From NCBI RefSeq assembly GCF_018326425.1, contig NZ_AP024601.1:1786001-1850000 (forward strand): 64,000 nucleotides of DNA, written 5' to 3'. Shown in pieces: positions 8,335-17,319 of this stretch. The notes under the pieces were generated by a model. The model was not told the DNA's origin. It was given only the letters and a program-made list of their open reading frames with translations, and searched no databases. Numbering within the stretch: position 1 is the first letter of the stretch; every line of letters starts with the position of its first letter. The translations under genes and the position numbers were made by a program. Source of the DNA: Polycladomyces abyssicola (GTDB lineage: Bacteria > Bacillota > Bacilli > Thermoactinomycetales > JIR-001).

Positions 8335-9857
8335 CAGGCCAACACCTCCGCTTCCGTGGTACTTCCCGCCATCAGAAGTCCCAACTGTTCCTCGGTGGCC
8401 GTTTTCGGGTCCACCCATCCTACGATTTTTCCTTCATAGATCACCGCGATGCGATCGCTTAACTTCAACACTTCATCCAACTCCAACGAAATCAATAAAA
8501 CAGCTTTCCCCTTGTCCCGCTGTTCCACCAATTTGCGGTGAATGAATTCAATCGCTCCGACATCCAGCCCCCGTGTGGGTTGCGCGGCGATCAACAGATC
8601 CGGGTCGCGATCCACTTCCCTGGCGATGATCGCCTTTTGTTGGTTCCCACCGGACAATGCCCGAGCTGGTGTGTACACGTCAGGAGTCCGCACATCGAAT
8701 TCCTCGATCAGTCGGTTGGCGTATTGGTAAATCTCCGGATATTGCAAAGCCAATCCTTTGGAAAACGGAGATTGGTAATAAGTCTGCAACACGATGTTTT
8801 CTCCCATATCGAAGTCCAGCACCAAACCGCGTTTGTGACGGTCTTCGGGAATGTGACCCACACCCGATTCCGTAATTTTTCGCGGCCGCTCGTTGGTGAT
8901 GTTTTGCCCCTTTAGCTTGATCGTGCCTGATTGAGCCCGACGCAATCCAGTAATCGCTTCGATCAGTTCGGTTTGACCATTCCCATCCACACCGGCAATC
9001 CCGATGATTTCGCCCGCGTGCACCGTCAGGTCCAACCCGTGAACCACTTCCACACCTCGCGCGTCCTTCACTGTTAGGTTTTCGATTTCCAGCACCGGTT
9101 CTTTTGCTTGGGCAGGTTTTTTGTCAATGTCAAACGAAACTTCGCGCCCCACCATGAGTGCGGCCAATTCCTTTTCGTTCGTTTCTTTCACCGGAAGGGT
9201 CCGGATTACTTTGCCGCGGCGAATTACCGTGACTGTATCGCAAATGCGCATGATTTCTTTGAGTTTGTGCGTGATGAAAATGATTGTTTTTCCTTCACGC
9301 ACCAGATGATGCATGATCTCGATCAGCTCGTCGATTTCCTGGGGTGCCAACACAGCTGTCGGTTCGTCAAAAATCAGGATGTCTGCACCACGGTACAATG
9401 TTTTCAAAATCTCCACGCGTTGTTGCATCCCTACCGAGATATCGCGGATCTTCGCTTTGGGATCGACGCGAAGTCCATATCGATCGGATAGCTCCTTTAC
9501 TTTTTGTTCCGCCTGACGTCGTTGAACCACGCCGCCCTTGGTCGGCTCAGCTCCGAGAATAATGTTATCCGTTACAGTGAACGGTTCCACCAGCATGAAA
9601 TGTTGGTGCACCATGCCGATCCCAAGTTCGTTGGCTACTGTCGGACTGGTAATGCGAACGGGCTTTCCTTTGATAAGAATCTCGCCTTCGTCGGGCTGAT
9701 ACAGCCCGAATAAAATATTCATCAGCGTCGACTTGCCTGCCCCGTTTTCTCCCAACAGAGCATGAATCTCTCCCTGCTTGATGGTCAAATCGACGTGATC
9801 GTTGGCCACAATTCCCGGAAAGCGCTTCGTGATTCCGCGCATTTCCACGACATTCAT
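8334..9857 (-). CDS. nupO: Nucleoside ABC transporter ATPase NupO (double-domain)
   Basis: A 507-residue cytoplasmic ATPase made of two ABC domains in tandem. The first has Walker A GENGAGKST near residue 40, a DISVGMQQRV signature and Walker B ILIFDEPT. The second has the degenerate Walker A GVDGNGQTE, an ALSGGNQQKA signature and a LLIAAQPTRGLD Walker B region in which the usual glutamate is replaced. One active and one degenerate site is the rule in this subfamily. The ATG at 9857 follows an AAGGAAGGGGGA site. Confidence 0.9.
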   Translation of the reverse strand: MNVVEMRGITKRFPGIVANDHVDLTIKQGEIHALLGENGAGKSTLMNILFGLYQPDEGEILIKGKPVRITSPTVANELGIGMVHQHFMLVEPFTVTDNIILGAEPTKGGVVQRRQAEQKVKELSDRYGLRVDPKAKIRDISVGMQQRVEILKTLYRGADILIFDEPTAVLAPQEIDELIEIMHHLVREGKTIIFITHKLKEIMRICDTVTVIRRGKVIRTLPVKETNEKELAALMVGREVSFDIDKKPAQAKEPVLEIENLTVKDARGVEVVHGLDLTVHAGEIIGIAGVDGNGQTELIEAITGLRRAQSGTIKLKGQNITNERPRKITESGVGHIPEDRHKRGLVLDFDMGENIVLQTYYQSPFSKGLALQYPEIYQYANRLIEEFDVRTPDVYTPARALSGGNQQKAIIAREVDRDPDLLIAAQPTRGLDVGAIEFIHRKLVEQRDKGKAVLLISLELDEVLKLSDRIAVIYEGKIVGWVDPKTATEEQLGLLMAGSTTEAEVLA

Positions 9858-9887
9858 GACGCTTCCCCCTTCCTTCGGCATAAGGGT

Positions 9888-9912
9888 AAAAAGGGCTAGC
9901 GGTCGCTAGCCC
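9888..9912 (-). terminator. Attenuator/terminator between nupN and nupO
   Basis: A perfect 8-bp stem (GGGCTAGC) with a 4-nt loop, followed on the minus strand by TTTTT. Lying inside the operon, it probably lets some transcripts stop after nupN, giving more binding protein than membrane components. This arrangement is common for ABC importers. Confidence 0.75.
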
Positions 9913-9949
9913 CGGATTGTTGATATCCCTTCGTACCCGATTGGTTGTA

Positions 9950-10954
9950 TTACTGGGTGGGAACCTTAATTTCGCCTTTGATGATTTTTTGTTTGAACTC
10001 CTCAACCTTGTCCAGCACTTGTTTTGGAACGTTCTTGCTGGTGGTCGGCGCGATACCCACACCGTTTTCCTTTAGGCCTAGCTGCACTTCCTTACCACCG
10101 TCAAACTTGTTTTCTTTGATGTTTTTAATCTCGTTGAACACTGCTACATCGACGCGTTTTACCATCGAACTCAGCGTATGATCTGGTGCGAGTCGGGATT
10201 GATCCATATCGACGCCGATCGCCCAGAATTTCCCTTTCGGACGGGTTTTTACCTCATCGAACAAGCCTTTTCCTGTCGCACCGGCCGCATGGTAGATAAC
10301 ATCCACCCCGCCGTCAAACATGTTAGCTGCCAAGGAGCGTCCTTTTGCCGCATCCGCGAAGGTTTCCGCGTAAGCCACCTGCACGGTTGCTTTTGGATTG
10401 ACGGCTTTGACGCCTGCACGATAACCGGCTTCAAATTTCTTGATCAACGGCGAAGAGATGCCGCCGATGAATCCGACCTTATTGGTTTTGGTCATCAATC
10501 CGGCGATCACGCCCATCAGGAACGATCCCTCATTTTCTTTGAAGGTGACGGCCACTACATTTTTTGGGATTTTTCCGTTCAGGTTGTGGTCGACAATGCC
10601 AAACTTTTGATTGGGAAATTGGTTGGCCACTTGCGGAATCGCCTTGTCAAACTTGAACCCGATTCCCCACGTGATGCTGCGTCCCTCCCGGGCGAACTTG
10701 GTCAGGTTGGGAACATAATCATCATCCCGCTTGGATTCCACGTAACGGATATCAGCGCCCAATTCCTTTTTGGCTTTTTCCATCCCAGCCCAAGCGGTCT
10801 GGTTGAAGGATTCGTCGTTGATACCGCCGGTGTCTGTTACCAGTCCGGCAGACAAGCCACCTTTGCCGCCCGGAGCTTTACCCGGTGCGCAGCCTACGGA
10901 TGTCAACACCAATGCTGCACAGAGCAAAAGAGAGATCCACACTTTCTTTTTCAT
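9950..10954 (-). CDS. nupN: BMP-family nucleoside-binding lipoprotein NupN
   Basis: A 334-residue substrate-binding lipoprotein. It has a KKK N-terminus, a hydrophobic core and a lipobox ending SVGC, with the Cys at residue 22. The mature part shows the Bmp/PnrA family signatures TDTGGINDESFNQ and a KVGFIGG segment. It should deliver nucleosides to NupPQ at the outer face of the membrane. First gene of the nupNOPQ operon; an AAGGAGGAGC site precedes the ATG at normal distance. Confidence 0.9.
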   Translation of the reverse strand: MKKKVWISLLLCAALVLTSVGCAPGKAPGGKGGLSAGLVTDTGGINDESFNQTAWAGMEKAKKELGADIRYVESKRDDDYVPNLTKFAREGRSITWGIGFKFDKAIPQVANQFPNQKFGIVDHNLNGKIPKNVVAVTFKENEGSFLMGVIAGLMTKTNKVGFIGGISSPLIKKFEAGYRAGVKAVNPKATVQVAYAETFADAAKGRSLAANMFDGGVDVIYHAAGATGKGLFDEVKTRPKGKFWAIGVDMDQSRLAPDHTLSSMVKRVDVAVFNEIKNIKENKFDGGKEVQLGLKENGVGIAPTTSKNVPKQVLDKVEEFKQKIIKGEIKVPTQ

Positions 10955-11204
10955 TCTTGCTCCTCCTTATTTCCATGATCGGGCTTGTAACTTACAACCA
11001 ACCAAGCAGTGCGATTTCGTCCCTATTAGTACTGACCCATCACCACTTCAAACATGCGCCCCCTTGAGCTAAACCACCCGGATGGTTGAAACCGTTTACA
11101 AGCCATCCTGGATGAGCGGGGAAGGGCATATCGCCGAAAAAAAAGAAGAAGTCGGCTTATGTATCCGAAACGAGAACTTCCGTCAGGCGATACGACCTTC
11201 CCTT
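10955..11204. other. nupN upstream region
   Basis: About 250 nt before nupN on the minus strand. It holds one weak promoter-like pair (listed) and nested complementarity (ATCGCC with GGCGAT around 11132-11193, enclosing GCCGA with TCGGC) that might form an RNA leader structure. I do not recognise a known purine riboswitch. The 71-codon frame over 11026-11241 has no ribosome site or family resemblance and is left out. Confidence 0.35.
11023..11051 (-). promoter_or_regulatory. Possible nupN promoter
   Basis: TTGAAG and TAATAG are spaced by 17 nt on the minus strand, about 70 nt upstream of nupN. The match to a sigma-A promoter is weak, particularly at -10. Confidence 0.25.
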
Positions 11205-11234
11205 GAAAACCACCCGTATTGCCGCCGGGTGGTT
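11205..11234 (-). terminator. spoIIIE terminator
   Basis: A 9-bp stem (AACCACCCG and complement) with a 9-nt loop, followed on the minus strand by TTTTC, about 75 nt past the spoIIIE stop. Confidence 0.75.
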
Positions 11235-11308
11235 CCTTCATTGTTATACCATGTGTGTATCCAATTTTCTACTCTTTTGTTTTCTGCCACTTTTAGACAA
11301 TCCCGGTA

Positions 11309-13609
11309 TCAACCTGAACGATTTTGCGCTTTCCACTGTTCCGGAGTCATCTTTACCTCTCGCGGTTTGCTCCCTTCATACGGCCCGACGATACCGTGAC
11401 TTTCCATCATGTCGATCAAACGGGCAGCCCGTGTATAGCCGATGCGCAAGCGGCGCTGAAGAAGAGAAACTGAAGCGGTCTTGGCTTCCACCACCACTTG
11501 AACCGCTTGCGGATACAGCTCGTCGTCCACTTCTTCCTGTTCCGTCACCTCATGATCTTTCGGAATCATCGCCTCATGGTACCGTGCCTGCTGTTGTCCT
11601 TTGACGAACTGAACCACCGCTTCCACTTCCCGATCTGTCACCAATGCACCTTGCACGCGGATCGGTTTGTTGGCGCCCATCGGAAGATAAAGCATGTCCC
11701 CACGACCCAACAACTTTTCCGCTCCCCCCATGTCCAGGATCGTGCGGGAATCGGCTTGGGAGGAAACACCGAAGGCGATCCGGGAGGGAATATTGGCTTT
11801 GATGACACCGGTAATGACATCGACGGACGGACGCTGCGTGGCCAAAATCAGATGAATGCCTGCGGCTCTCGCCATCTGCGCCAGACGGCAGATCGCATCC
11901 TCCACATCGGCGGGCGCCACCATCATCAAATCAGCCAATTCGTCCACGATGACGACGATGTAGGGCAATGGAGCGGCATCTCCCAACTTTTCGTCCATTA
12001 CCATCTGATTGAACCGCACGATATCCCGTGCCCCCGATTTGGCGAATAGCTCGTAACGCTTTTCCATCTCCGCGACCACTTTTTTCAGTGCAATCGCCGC
12101 CTTACGGGGATCGGTCACCACAGGAGCCAACAGATGAGGGATCCCGTTGTATACATTCAGTTCCACCATTTTGGGATCAATCATCATCAGTTTGACTTCG
12201 CTCGGTTTGGCTTTGTACAACAGACTGGTGATCATCCCGTTGATGCATACACTTTTACCCGACCCGGTCGCACCAGCCACCAACAAATGCGGCATCTTGG
12301 CCAAATCACCGACAATCGGCTCACCGGAAATGTCCCTTCCCAGGGCAATGCTCAGTTTGGAGGTCGATTCGTGATATTGCGCGCTTTCCAATACTTCACG
12401 CAGGCTGACGATCGCCACTTTCTGGTTGGGAACCTCGATCCCGACTGCCGATTTTCCCGGGATGGGCGCCTCGATCCGAATATCCTTGGCCGCAAGTGCC
12501 AATGCCAAATCGTCCGCCAAATTGACGATACGGCTCACTTTGACACCGATGTCCGGCTGGACCTCATACCGTGTCACTGACGGTCCTCGATGGATTTGCA
12601 TCACTTTGGCCTTGACTCCGAAACTTTCCAATGTCGCTTCCAGCTTTTTGGCGTTGGCGGTCATATCCTGTCGTTCCCGCGCTTTCCCCGTCTTTTTTGG
12701 CTTGTCCAACAACGAATAGGCGGGCAATTGGTACGATTCAGGCGAAATCACCGGTTCTGTTTTCAACTGGACAACGATGGACTCGTTTTTGTCGGTTGTC
12801 TTGCGTGTGGAAGTTGTTCCTTGTTTCTTGGGTACAGGAGGGATTTCCGCTTCTGCTTCCGGTCCGTCCGAGTCGGCCATTGTGGTTTCCTGGGCTTTCT
12901 CGGTAAAATCATGAATCACCGGAATCTCTTCGCTCTCCTTTATGACTGCTTCAGGCTCGGTCCCTTTGACTTTTTTGTTCACTCTCTCCGTTTTCCCCAA
13001 CCTCCAAACGCTGTTCAACCACTGTTTCCACATCGCCCATTTTTGCATCCATCGTGATTTGCCCAGTCGCAGCAATTGGATAAAGGAAAATCCTGTCATC
13101 AAAATCAAACCGGCCGCCGCCATCGCCACAGTAGCTAATGGTGTTCCCGAATCATCAAATAAATAATGAAATAATGCGTAGAACAGGGCGCCCACCATGC
13201 CACCCCCGATATCCGTCGGCAAGCGGGAATTCCGCTCATTCAAAATCGCTTGCCAGGTGGTGAGCAAAATTGGCCCCTCTTTTCCATGTTCGCGCAGTTG
13301 ATCAAACATGCTCATATGGTTAAATACCAGGAACGCGACCAAAAACAAAACGGTTCCCGTCCACCGCGGTGTCCATTCCGACGGCCAGCGGCGCTTGATC
13401 ATCACATAGACGCCCAACACGGCTGTAGCGGTCGGAATCAAGAAGTTCCAGTTACCGATCAACATCCGGCAAATGTACGTGAGCGAACGTCCCACCGCTC
13501 CAAGTCCGGCGATCGTCACCACCGACAGTGTCAGAATGAGAATCCCATAGAGTTCAAACTGAATCGCCCGCTGAATCTGTTCATTGCGTTTGGTTTTGCC
13601 TTTGGCCAT
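11309..13609 (-). CDS. spoIIIE: DNA translocase SpoIIIE/FtsK
   Basis: A 766-residue membrane-anchored DNA pump that moves the chromosome into the forespore and clears septal DNA. The N-terminal quarter has four or so hydrophobic segments, followed by a polar Pro/Glu/Lys linker. The motor has Walker [11 protein letters not shown] and Walker [15 protein letters not shown]. The C-terminal gamma winged helix ([20 protein letters not shown]) recognises orienting sequences. The ATG at 13609 follows an AAAAGGGG site; an upstream ATG at 13669 lacks one. It sits next to ylzJ and tepA as in B. subtilis. Confidence 0.93.
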   Translation of the reverse strand: MAKGKTKRNEQIQRAIQFELYGILILTLSVVTIAGLGAVGRSLTYICRMLIGNWNFLIPTATAVLGVYVMIKRRWPSEWTPRWTGTVLFLVAFLVFNHMSMFDQLREHGKEGPILLTTWQAILNERNSRLPTDIGGGMVGALFYALFHYLFDDSGTPLATVAMAAAGLILMTGFSFIQLLRLGKSRWMQKWAMWKQWLNSVWRLGKTERVNKKVKGTEPEAVIKESEEIPVIHDFTEKAQETTMADSDGPEAEAEIPPVPKKQGTTSTRKTTDKNESIVVQLKTEPVISPESYQLPAYSLLDKPKKTGKARERQDMTANAKKLEATLESFGVKAKVMQIHRGPSVTRYEVQPDIGVKVSRIVNLADDLALALAAKDIRIEAPIPGKSAVGIEVPNQKVAIVSLREVLESAQYHESTSKLSIALGRDISGEPIVGDLAKMPHLLVAGATGSGKSVCINGMITSLLYKAKPSEVKLMMIDPKMVELNVYNGIPHLLAPVVTDPRKAAIALKKVVAEMEKRYELFAKSGARDIVRFNQMVMDEKLGDAAPLPYIVVIVDELADLMMVAPADVEDAICRLAQMARAAGIHLILATQRPSVDVITGVIKANIPSRIAFGVSSQADSRTILDMGGAEKLLGRGDMLYLPMGANKPIRVQGALVTDREVEAVVQFVKGQQQARYHEAMIPKDHEVTEQEEVDDELYPQAVQVVVEAKTASVSLLQRRLRIGYTRAARLIDMMESHGIVGPYEGSKPREVKMTPEQWKAQNRSG

Positions 13610-13679
13610 GCAGATCCCCTTTTCATCTGTACGCTTAGGCTTATTCGTTCCGATGGAACTGAAATTCAAGTCGGAAAGG

Positions 13680-13746
13680 GCGCAAAATTACGCCTTTTCC
13701 GGGCATCCTGAGTCGGGTGATCCTTTTCCCCGGAAAAGGTCACCCT
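13680..13746. other. Paired hairpins between ylzJ and spoIIIE
   Basis: Two hairpins lie on the minus-strand path from ylzJ to spoIIIE. One (GGGCG with CGCCTTTTCC, about 13678-13700) and one longer (GGGTGATCCTTTTCC with its near-complement, 13715-13745). Neither has a clear T-run in the minus direction, so they may be terminator-like or mRNA-processing structures. Confidence 0.4.
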
Positions 13747-13784
13747 TCTCTTGCTTCGACAAATGAACGGACACTCCTTCGGAA

Positions 13785-14003
13785 TCAGTCACCCCATTTC
13801 AGGGGAATCTGATTTCCCGGTTGAAACTTGGGATTCAAATAATCTTGGGGATTGGGGGAAAGCAGGCGTACGATACGTGCCTTGGACGGTCCGGTCCACT
13901 CGATTAGCATATGAACCCCGTTGACCTTCGTTTCTTGGTATTTTGGTTGATTTGCAGGGTCCTCAAAAACCAGTTCCAATGGCATGACAGAGTAGTGGAT
14001 CAT
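13785..14003 (-). CDS. ylzJ: YlzJ-like small protein
   Basis: A 72-residue protein beginning [15 protein letters not shown], the hallmark start of the YlzJ family. Its ATG overlaps the tepA stop (ATGA), so the two are translationally coupled. It has no membrane segment. Function unknown; found between tepA and spoIIIE in spore-forming Bacillales. Confidence 0.85.
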   Translation of the reverse strand: MIHYSVMPLELVFEDPANQPKYQETKVNGVHMLIEWTGPSKARIVRLLSPNPQDYLNPKFQPGNQIPLKWGD

Positions 14004-14725
14004 TGGAGGGGTTGCTCCTTTCGCGCACGGATCATCCGGTTCAACTCGGCCATGGCATCACCCAACCCGCCCAGCCGGTCGATCAAACCGAATTTCACTG
14101 CGTCGGTACCGACTACATTGGTACCGATATCCCTGGCCAACTCACCGGTTCGGAACATCAAATCCCGGAACAGTTCCTCGGATATATTGGAATGACGCGC
14201 AACGAACCGGATTACCCGCTCCTGCATTTTTTCCAGGTACTCAAACGTCTGGGGCACTCCGATGACTAAACCCGTCAACCTCACGGGATGAATCGTCATC
14301 GTGGCCGTCTCCGCGATGAAGCTGACATCGGCCGACACCGCGATCGGGACACCGATACTGTGACCGCCCCCCAGCACCAACGACACGGTCGGTTTGCTCA
14401 TGGTGGAAATCATCTCGGCGATCGCCAATCCTGCTTCCACATCGCCCCCCACCGTATTCAATACGATGATGATACCTTCAATTTGCGGATTTTGCTCGGC
14501 TGCCACGAGTTGTGGGATGATATGTTCGTACTTGGTCGTCTTGTTTTGCGAGGGCAGTACCAAATGCCCCTCGATTTGGCCGATCACGGACAAACAATAA
14601 ATGTTGGACTCCATTTGCGGCACATTGGATTGCCCCAATTGTTGAATCGCATTCATCACATTTCGCCGTTTCATTTCCTCCGCCCGTTCCGCTTCCGGTG
14701 TCGTTTGTTCCCGGTCCTGTTCCAT
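14000..14725 (-). CDS. tepA: ClpP-like translocation-enhancing protease TepA
   Basis: A 241-residue member of the ClpP/crotonase-fold serine protease family, known in B. subtilis as TepA/YmfB, where it is linked to secretion and to sporulation-associated proteolysis. Visible features are [18 protein letters not shown], the nucleophile serine in GGGHSIGV, and the histidine region TATMTIHPV. The ATG at 14725 is preceded by GAGGAGG; the in-frame start at 14818 would add 31 residues without a ribosome site. Confidence 0.88.
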   Translation of the reverse strand: MEQDREQTTPEAERAEEMKRRNVMNAIQQLGQSNVPQMESNIYCLSVIGQIEGHLVLPSQNKTTKYEHIIPQLVAAEQNPQIEGIIIVLNTVGGDVEAGLAIAEMISTMSKPTVSLVLGGGHSIGVPIAVSADVSFIAETATMTIHPVRLTGLVIGVPQTFEYLEKMQERVIRFVARHSNISEELFRDLMFRTGELARDIGTNVVGTDAVKFGLIDRLGGLGDAMAELNRMIRARKEQPLQ

Positions 14726-14791
14726 CACGCATCCTCCTCGACAGTTTTCGTTAGTATGCGCAATGGCCACATGGGTTATCGGGTCGGAAAG

Positions 14792-14812
14792 AAAAAAAGG
14801 AGTAACCTCCAA
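14792..14812 (-). terminator. Terminator-like hairpin after the yneR-like gene
   Basis: A short GGAG/CTCC stem followed on the minus strand by a seven-T run, just downstream of the yneR-like gene. The stem is short but the U-tract is strong. Confidence 0.5.
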
Positions 14813-14825
14813 CTGCAATGTGGAG

Positions 14826-14846
14826 AGTATTCACCAAACACGCCCT
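14826..14846 (+). repeat. Dispersed repeat, terminal fragment (copy 5)
   Basis: AGTATTCACCAAACACGCCC matches the end of the copy at 41258-41276 at about 16 of 19 positions. It touches the last codon of the yneR-like gene. Only this terminal block is recognisable here. Confidence 0.45.
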
Positions 14847-15144
14847 AGTCCATCTGATAGACAATCCTGTCCTCTCCACGGTCATACCGGATCACCAGTT
14901 GGTCAAAATCAGGATAGTACAACAGTTCGTCATCATCGATGAAAAACATGATACCCTCTACCTCGGCAATGACACCGATCTTCCTTGGTTTCTCCAATGA
15001 AAACCGCATCGAAAAACCCGTACCCGCAAAACAATTCGACTCTTGTTCCTGATAGTGTATCAGCAATCGAACCGTATCCCCTTCTTTCAGCGACAGTTCT
15101 CGACGAAACCAATCCAGTGCCTGTGGGGTAATCTCCAATTTCAT
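14845..15144 (-). CDS. yneR: HesB/IscA-like family protein (YneR type)
   Basis: A 99-residue protein beginning MKLEITPQALDWFRREL, matching the HesB/YadR/YneR group of the Fe-S biosynthesis (A-type carrier) fold. Only one cysteine is visible (NCFAGTGFS), and the C-terminal CxC of true IscA carriers is absent, so a cluster-carrier role is doubtful. The ATG at 15144 has AGGTGA 5 nt upstream. It is monocistronic, flanked by terminators. Other HesB-fold paralogues are possible. Confidence 0.75.
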   Translation of the reverse strand: MKLEITPQALDWFRRELSLKEGDTVRLLIHYQEQESNCFAGTGFSMRFSLEKPRKIGVIAEVEGIMFFIDDDELLYYPDFDQLVIRYDRGEDRIVYQMD

Positions 15145-15176
15145 CTTTCTCACCTGCAATGCTTCAAATTCCCGAC

Positions 15177-15212
15177 GCCGCCTACAACATAAGAGGGCGG
15201 CCTGATTTTTTT
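15177..15212. other. Hairpin upstream of the yneR-like gene
   Basis: GCCGCC and GGCGGC pair across a 13-nt loop and are followed on the plus strand by TTTTTTT. It looks like a plus-strand intrinsic terminator although no plus-strand gene ends here. In the minus direction it would sit in the 5' leader of the yneR-like gene. Confidence 0.4.
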
Positions 15213-15318
15213 ATAAATCGCTACTCGGGTGCCTTCTCCATCTTACAGTGAAACCAGGAACCTTTCCACTCTACTGGGAGGGATTCAACTCGAAGGATTG
15301 TTGCCGCCAAAAAGGATG

Positions 15319-15357
15319 AGAGCCGAGAGCCCTTTTCTAACAAGGGTTCTCGGCTCT
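15319..15357 (-). terminator. Terminator of the RNase J gene
   Basis: A 16-bp stem (AGAGCCGAGAGCCCTT paired with AAGGGTTCTCGGCTCT, one G-T pair) a few nt after the stop codon of the RNase J gene. Confidence 0.75.
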
Positions 15358-15360
15358 AGA

Positions 15361-17040
15361 TCACACTTCCATGATAATCGGCAAAATCATCGGCCGACGC
15401 CGCGTCCGTTCGTACAGGAATCGACTCAGGCTATCCCGGATGCTGGTTTTCAGAGAAGCCCATTCACTGACGCGGTCTTTGACACACTTTTCCATCGTCT
15501 GCGTGACGATGCGGTTGGCTTCTTCCATTAGTTGTTCCGATTCGCGCACGTAGACAAAACCGCGCGAGATGATATCGGGCCCGGACAAGATGGCCCCATT
15601 GGTTTTGCTAAGGGTGACTACAACCACTAAAATTCCATCTTGTGACAACAGTTTGCGGTCTCTTAAAACGATATTACCGACGTCTCCGACCCCCAAGCCG
15701 TCAATCAGTATATTGCCGGTGGGAATCTTCGGGCCGTAACGAGCTTTTCCATTGGATATTTCAACAGTGTCGCCATTATCGCAAATAAAGATGTTTTCCG
15801 GTTTCACTCCAACGGATTCGGCGAGTTGGGCGTGAGCCCGCAACATGCGGTACTCACCATGAATCGGGATGAAGTACTTGGGACGAATCAGATTGAGCAT
15901 CAGTTTCAGATCTTCTTGGTGACCATGACCGGACACGTGAACCCCTTTTGGCGTATTGGCGTTGTACACCACATCTGCTCCGATTCGGAACAATTGGTCT
16001 ACCGTACGTGCGACGAATTTCTCGTTTCCCGGAATCGGTGTGGCTGCGATGATGACGGTATCGCCTGGAAGCACTTCCACCTTCCTGTGGGAAGCGTGCG
16101 CCATGCGTGTCAGAGCGGACATCGGTTCACCCTGGCTTCCGGTGGAGATTACCGCCACCCGGTTGGCGGGCAACCGACCGATATCATCCGGATCGATCAA
16201 CAAATCGGACGGAACCCGCAGATATCCGAGTTCCATACCGATATTGACGACGTTGACCATGCTCCGACCCACGACAGCCAGCTTGCGACCGTTGTTGTAG
16301 CACGCATCCACAACTTGCTGGATACGGTGGATATTGGAAGCGAATGTAGCGACGATAATCCGTTGCTTCGCTTTTCGAAACACTTCCTCGATTGATTCGC
16401 CCACGCTTTTTTCCGATCCGGTGAATCCCGGACGTTCAGCATTGGTACTGTCCGACAGCAGACACAACACACCTCTTTTTCCGATCTCCGCCATTTTGTG
16501 CAAGTCTGCCGTCTGGCCGTTTACCGGCGTCATGTCGAACTTGAAATCACCGGTGTGTACCACGATCCCCTCCGGTGTTTCCAAGCAGACGCCGACCGAG
16601 TCCGGAATGCTGTGATTGGTCCGGAAAAACGTCGCTTTCATCGAACCAAGCTTGATCTCCGAGCGGTTGTTGATCAATACTCGTTTCGTCTCGTTCAATA
16701 GATGCGCTTCCCGCAATTTGTGTTCGATCAGGCCCAAAGTCAACTTGGTTCCGAAAACCGGTACGTTCAGATAGCGTAGAATGTAAGGCAATGCGCCAAT
16801 ATGATCCTCGTGTCCGTGTGTAATGATTATCCCGCGTACTTTCTCACGATTTTCCAACAGATACGTGATATCCGGAATCACCACATCGATGCCGAGCATG
16901 TCTTCTTCAGGAAACATCAGTCCGGCATCGATGACGACGATATCGTCCCCGTACTGTACCACGTACATGTTTTTCCCGATTTCATCCAACCCACCGAGTG
17001 CAAAAATGGTCAATTTGCCTCGTAGGTTGTGCTTAGTCAA
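15361..17040 (-). CDS. rnjB: Ribonuclease J
   Basis: A 559-residue metallo-beta-lactamase/beta-CASP ribonuclease with endo- and 5'-3' exonuclease activity in mRNA decay and rRNA processing. The zinc motif HGHEDHIG near residue 74 is complete, GDFKFD supplies a further ligand, and HVSGHGHQEDLK is the beta-CASP motif. The locus (between dapA and tepA) and the C-terminus ending PIIMEV match B. subtilis RNase J2, but J2 there has HGHDENIG. The start is TTG at 17040, 8 nt after AGGAGG. The J1/J2 assignment is therefore positional only. Confidence 0.88.
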   Translation of the reverse strand: MTKHNLRGKLTIFALGGLDEIGKNMYVVQYGDDIVVIDAGLMFPEEDMLGIDVVIPDITYLLENREKVRGIIITHGHEDHIGALPYILRYLNVPVFGTKLTLGLIEHKLREAHLLNETKRVLINNRSEIKLGSMKATFFRTNHSIPDSVGVCLETPEGIVVHTGDFKFDMTPVNGQTADLHKMAEIGKRGVLCLLSDSTNAERPGFTGSEKSVGESIEEVFRKAKQRIIVATFASNIHRIQQVVDACYNNGRKLAVVGRSMVNVVNIGMELGYLRVPSDLLIDPDDIGRLPANRVAVISTGSQGEPMSALTRMAHASHRKVEVLPGDTVIIAATPIPGNEKFVARTVDQLFRIGADVVYNANTPKGVHVSGHGHQEDLKLMLNLIRPKYFIPIHGEYRMLRAHAQLAESVGVKPENIFICDNGDTVEISNGKARYGPKIPTGNILIDGLGVGDVGNIVLRDRKLLSQDGILVVVVTLSKTNGAILSGPDIISRGFVYVRESEQLMEEANRIVTQTMEKCVKDRVSEWASLKTSIRDSLSRFLYERTRRRPMILPIIMEV

Positions 17041-17171
17041 AAACGTAACCTCCTGTATTCAGTTGTAGCTCACCCGAAACCGCACAAGTCACTTAATGTT
17101 ATTATACACGAATGGAAAACCCTCTGGCAAGAAAGGGAAGAAAAATTTGAGTCGACTTTTTGCAAACAGAC

Positions 17172-17192
17172 AAAAGCCCCCCGAAATCGGGG
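17172..17192 (-). terminator. Second dapA-proximal terminator
   Basis: CCCCGA/TCGGGG stem followed on the minus strand by GGCTTTTG. It lies between dapA and the RNase J gene and backs up the first hairpin. Confidence 0.6.
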
Positions 17193-17276
17193 ACATCCCT
17201 GTTACGAACCACGTTTTTTAAGAGAGAAGGATGTTCGAGATGAAGTTATCCGGCTTTCCTCGTATTACAACAGACA

Positions 17277-17296
17277 GGGGCCCGTAACCGGGCCCC
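17277..17296 (-). terminator. dapA terminator hairpin
   Basis: GGGGCCCG paired with CGGGCCCC around a 4-nt loop, 24 nt after the dapA stop. It has a very stable stem but a poor U-tract, so termination may rely on the second hairpin. Confidence 0.6.
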
Positions 17297-17319
17297 CCTC
17301 AACACAACATTACCGAGGC

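Larger units (their letters stand above)
17041..17319. other. dapA-RNase J intergenic region
   Basis: Noncoding, with two hairpins (17172-17192 and 17277-17296, listed separately). The AT-rich segment 17095-17165 before the RNase J gene is where a promoter would lie, but I cannot name a clear -35/-10 pair. Confidence 0.45.

Noticed and set aside
11026-11241. 71-codon minus-strand frame before nupN
   Set aside because: It runs through the spoIIIE terminator hairpin and lacks a ribosome site.
15145-15318. T-box leader
   Set aside because: The conserved AGGGTGG-type T-box sequence and specifier stem are not visible.
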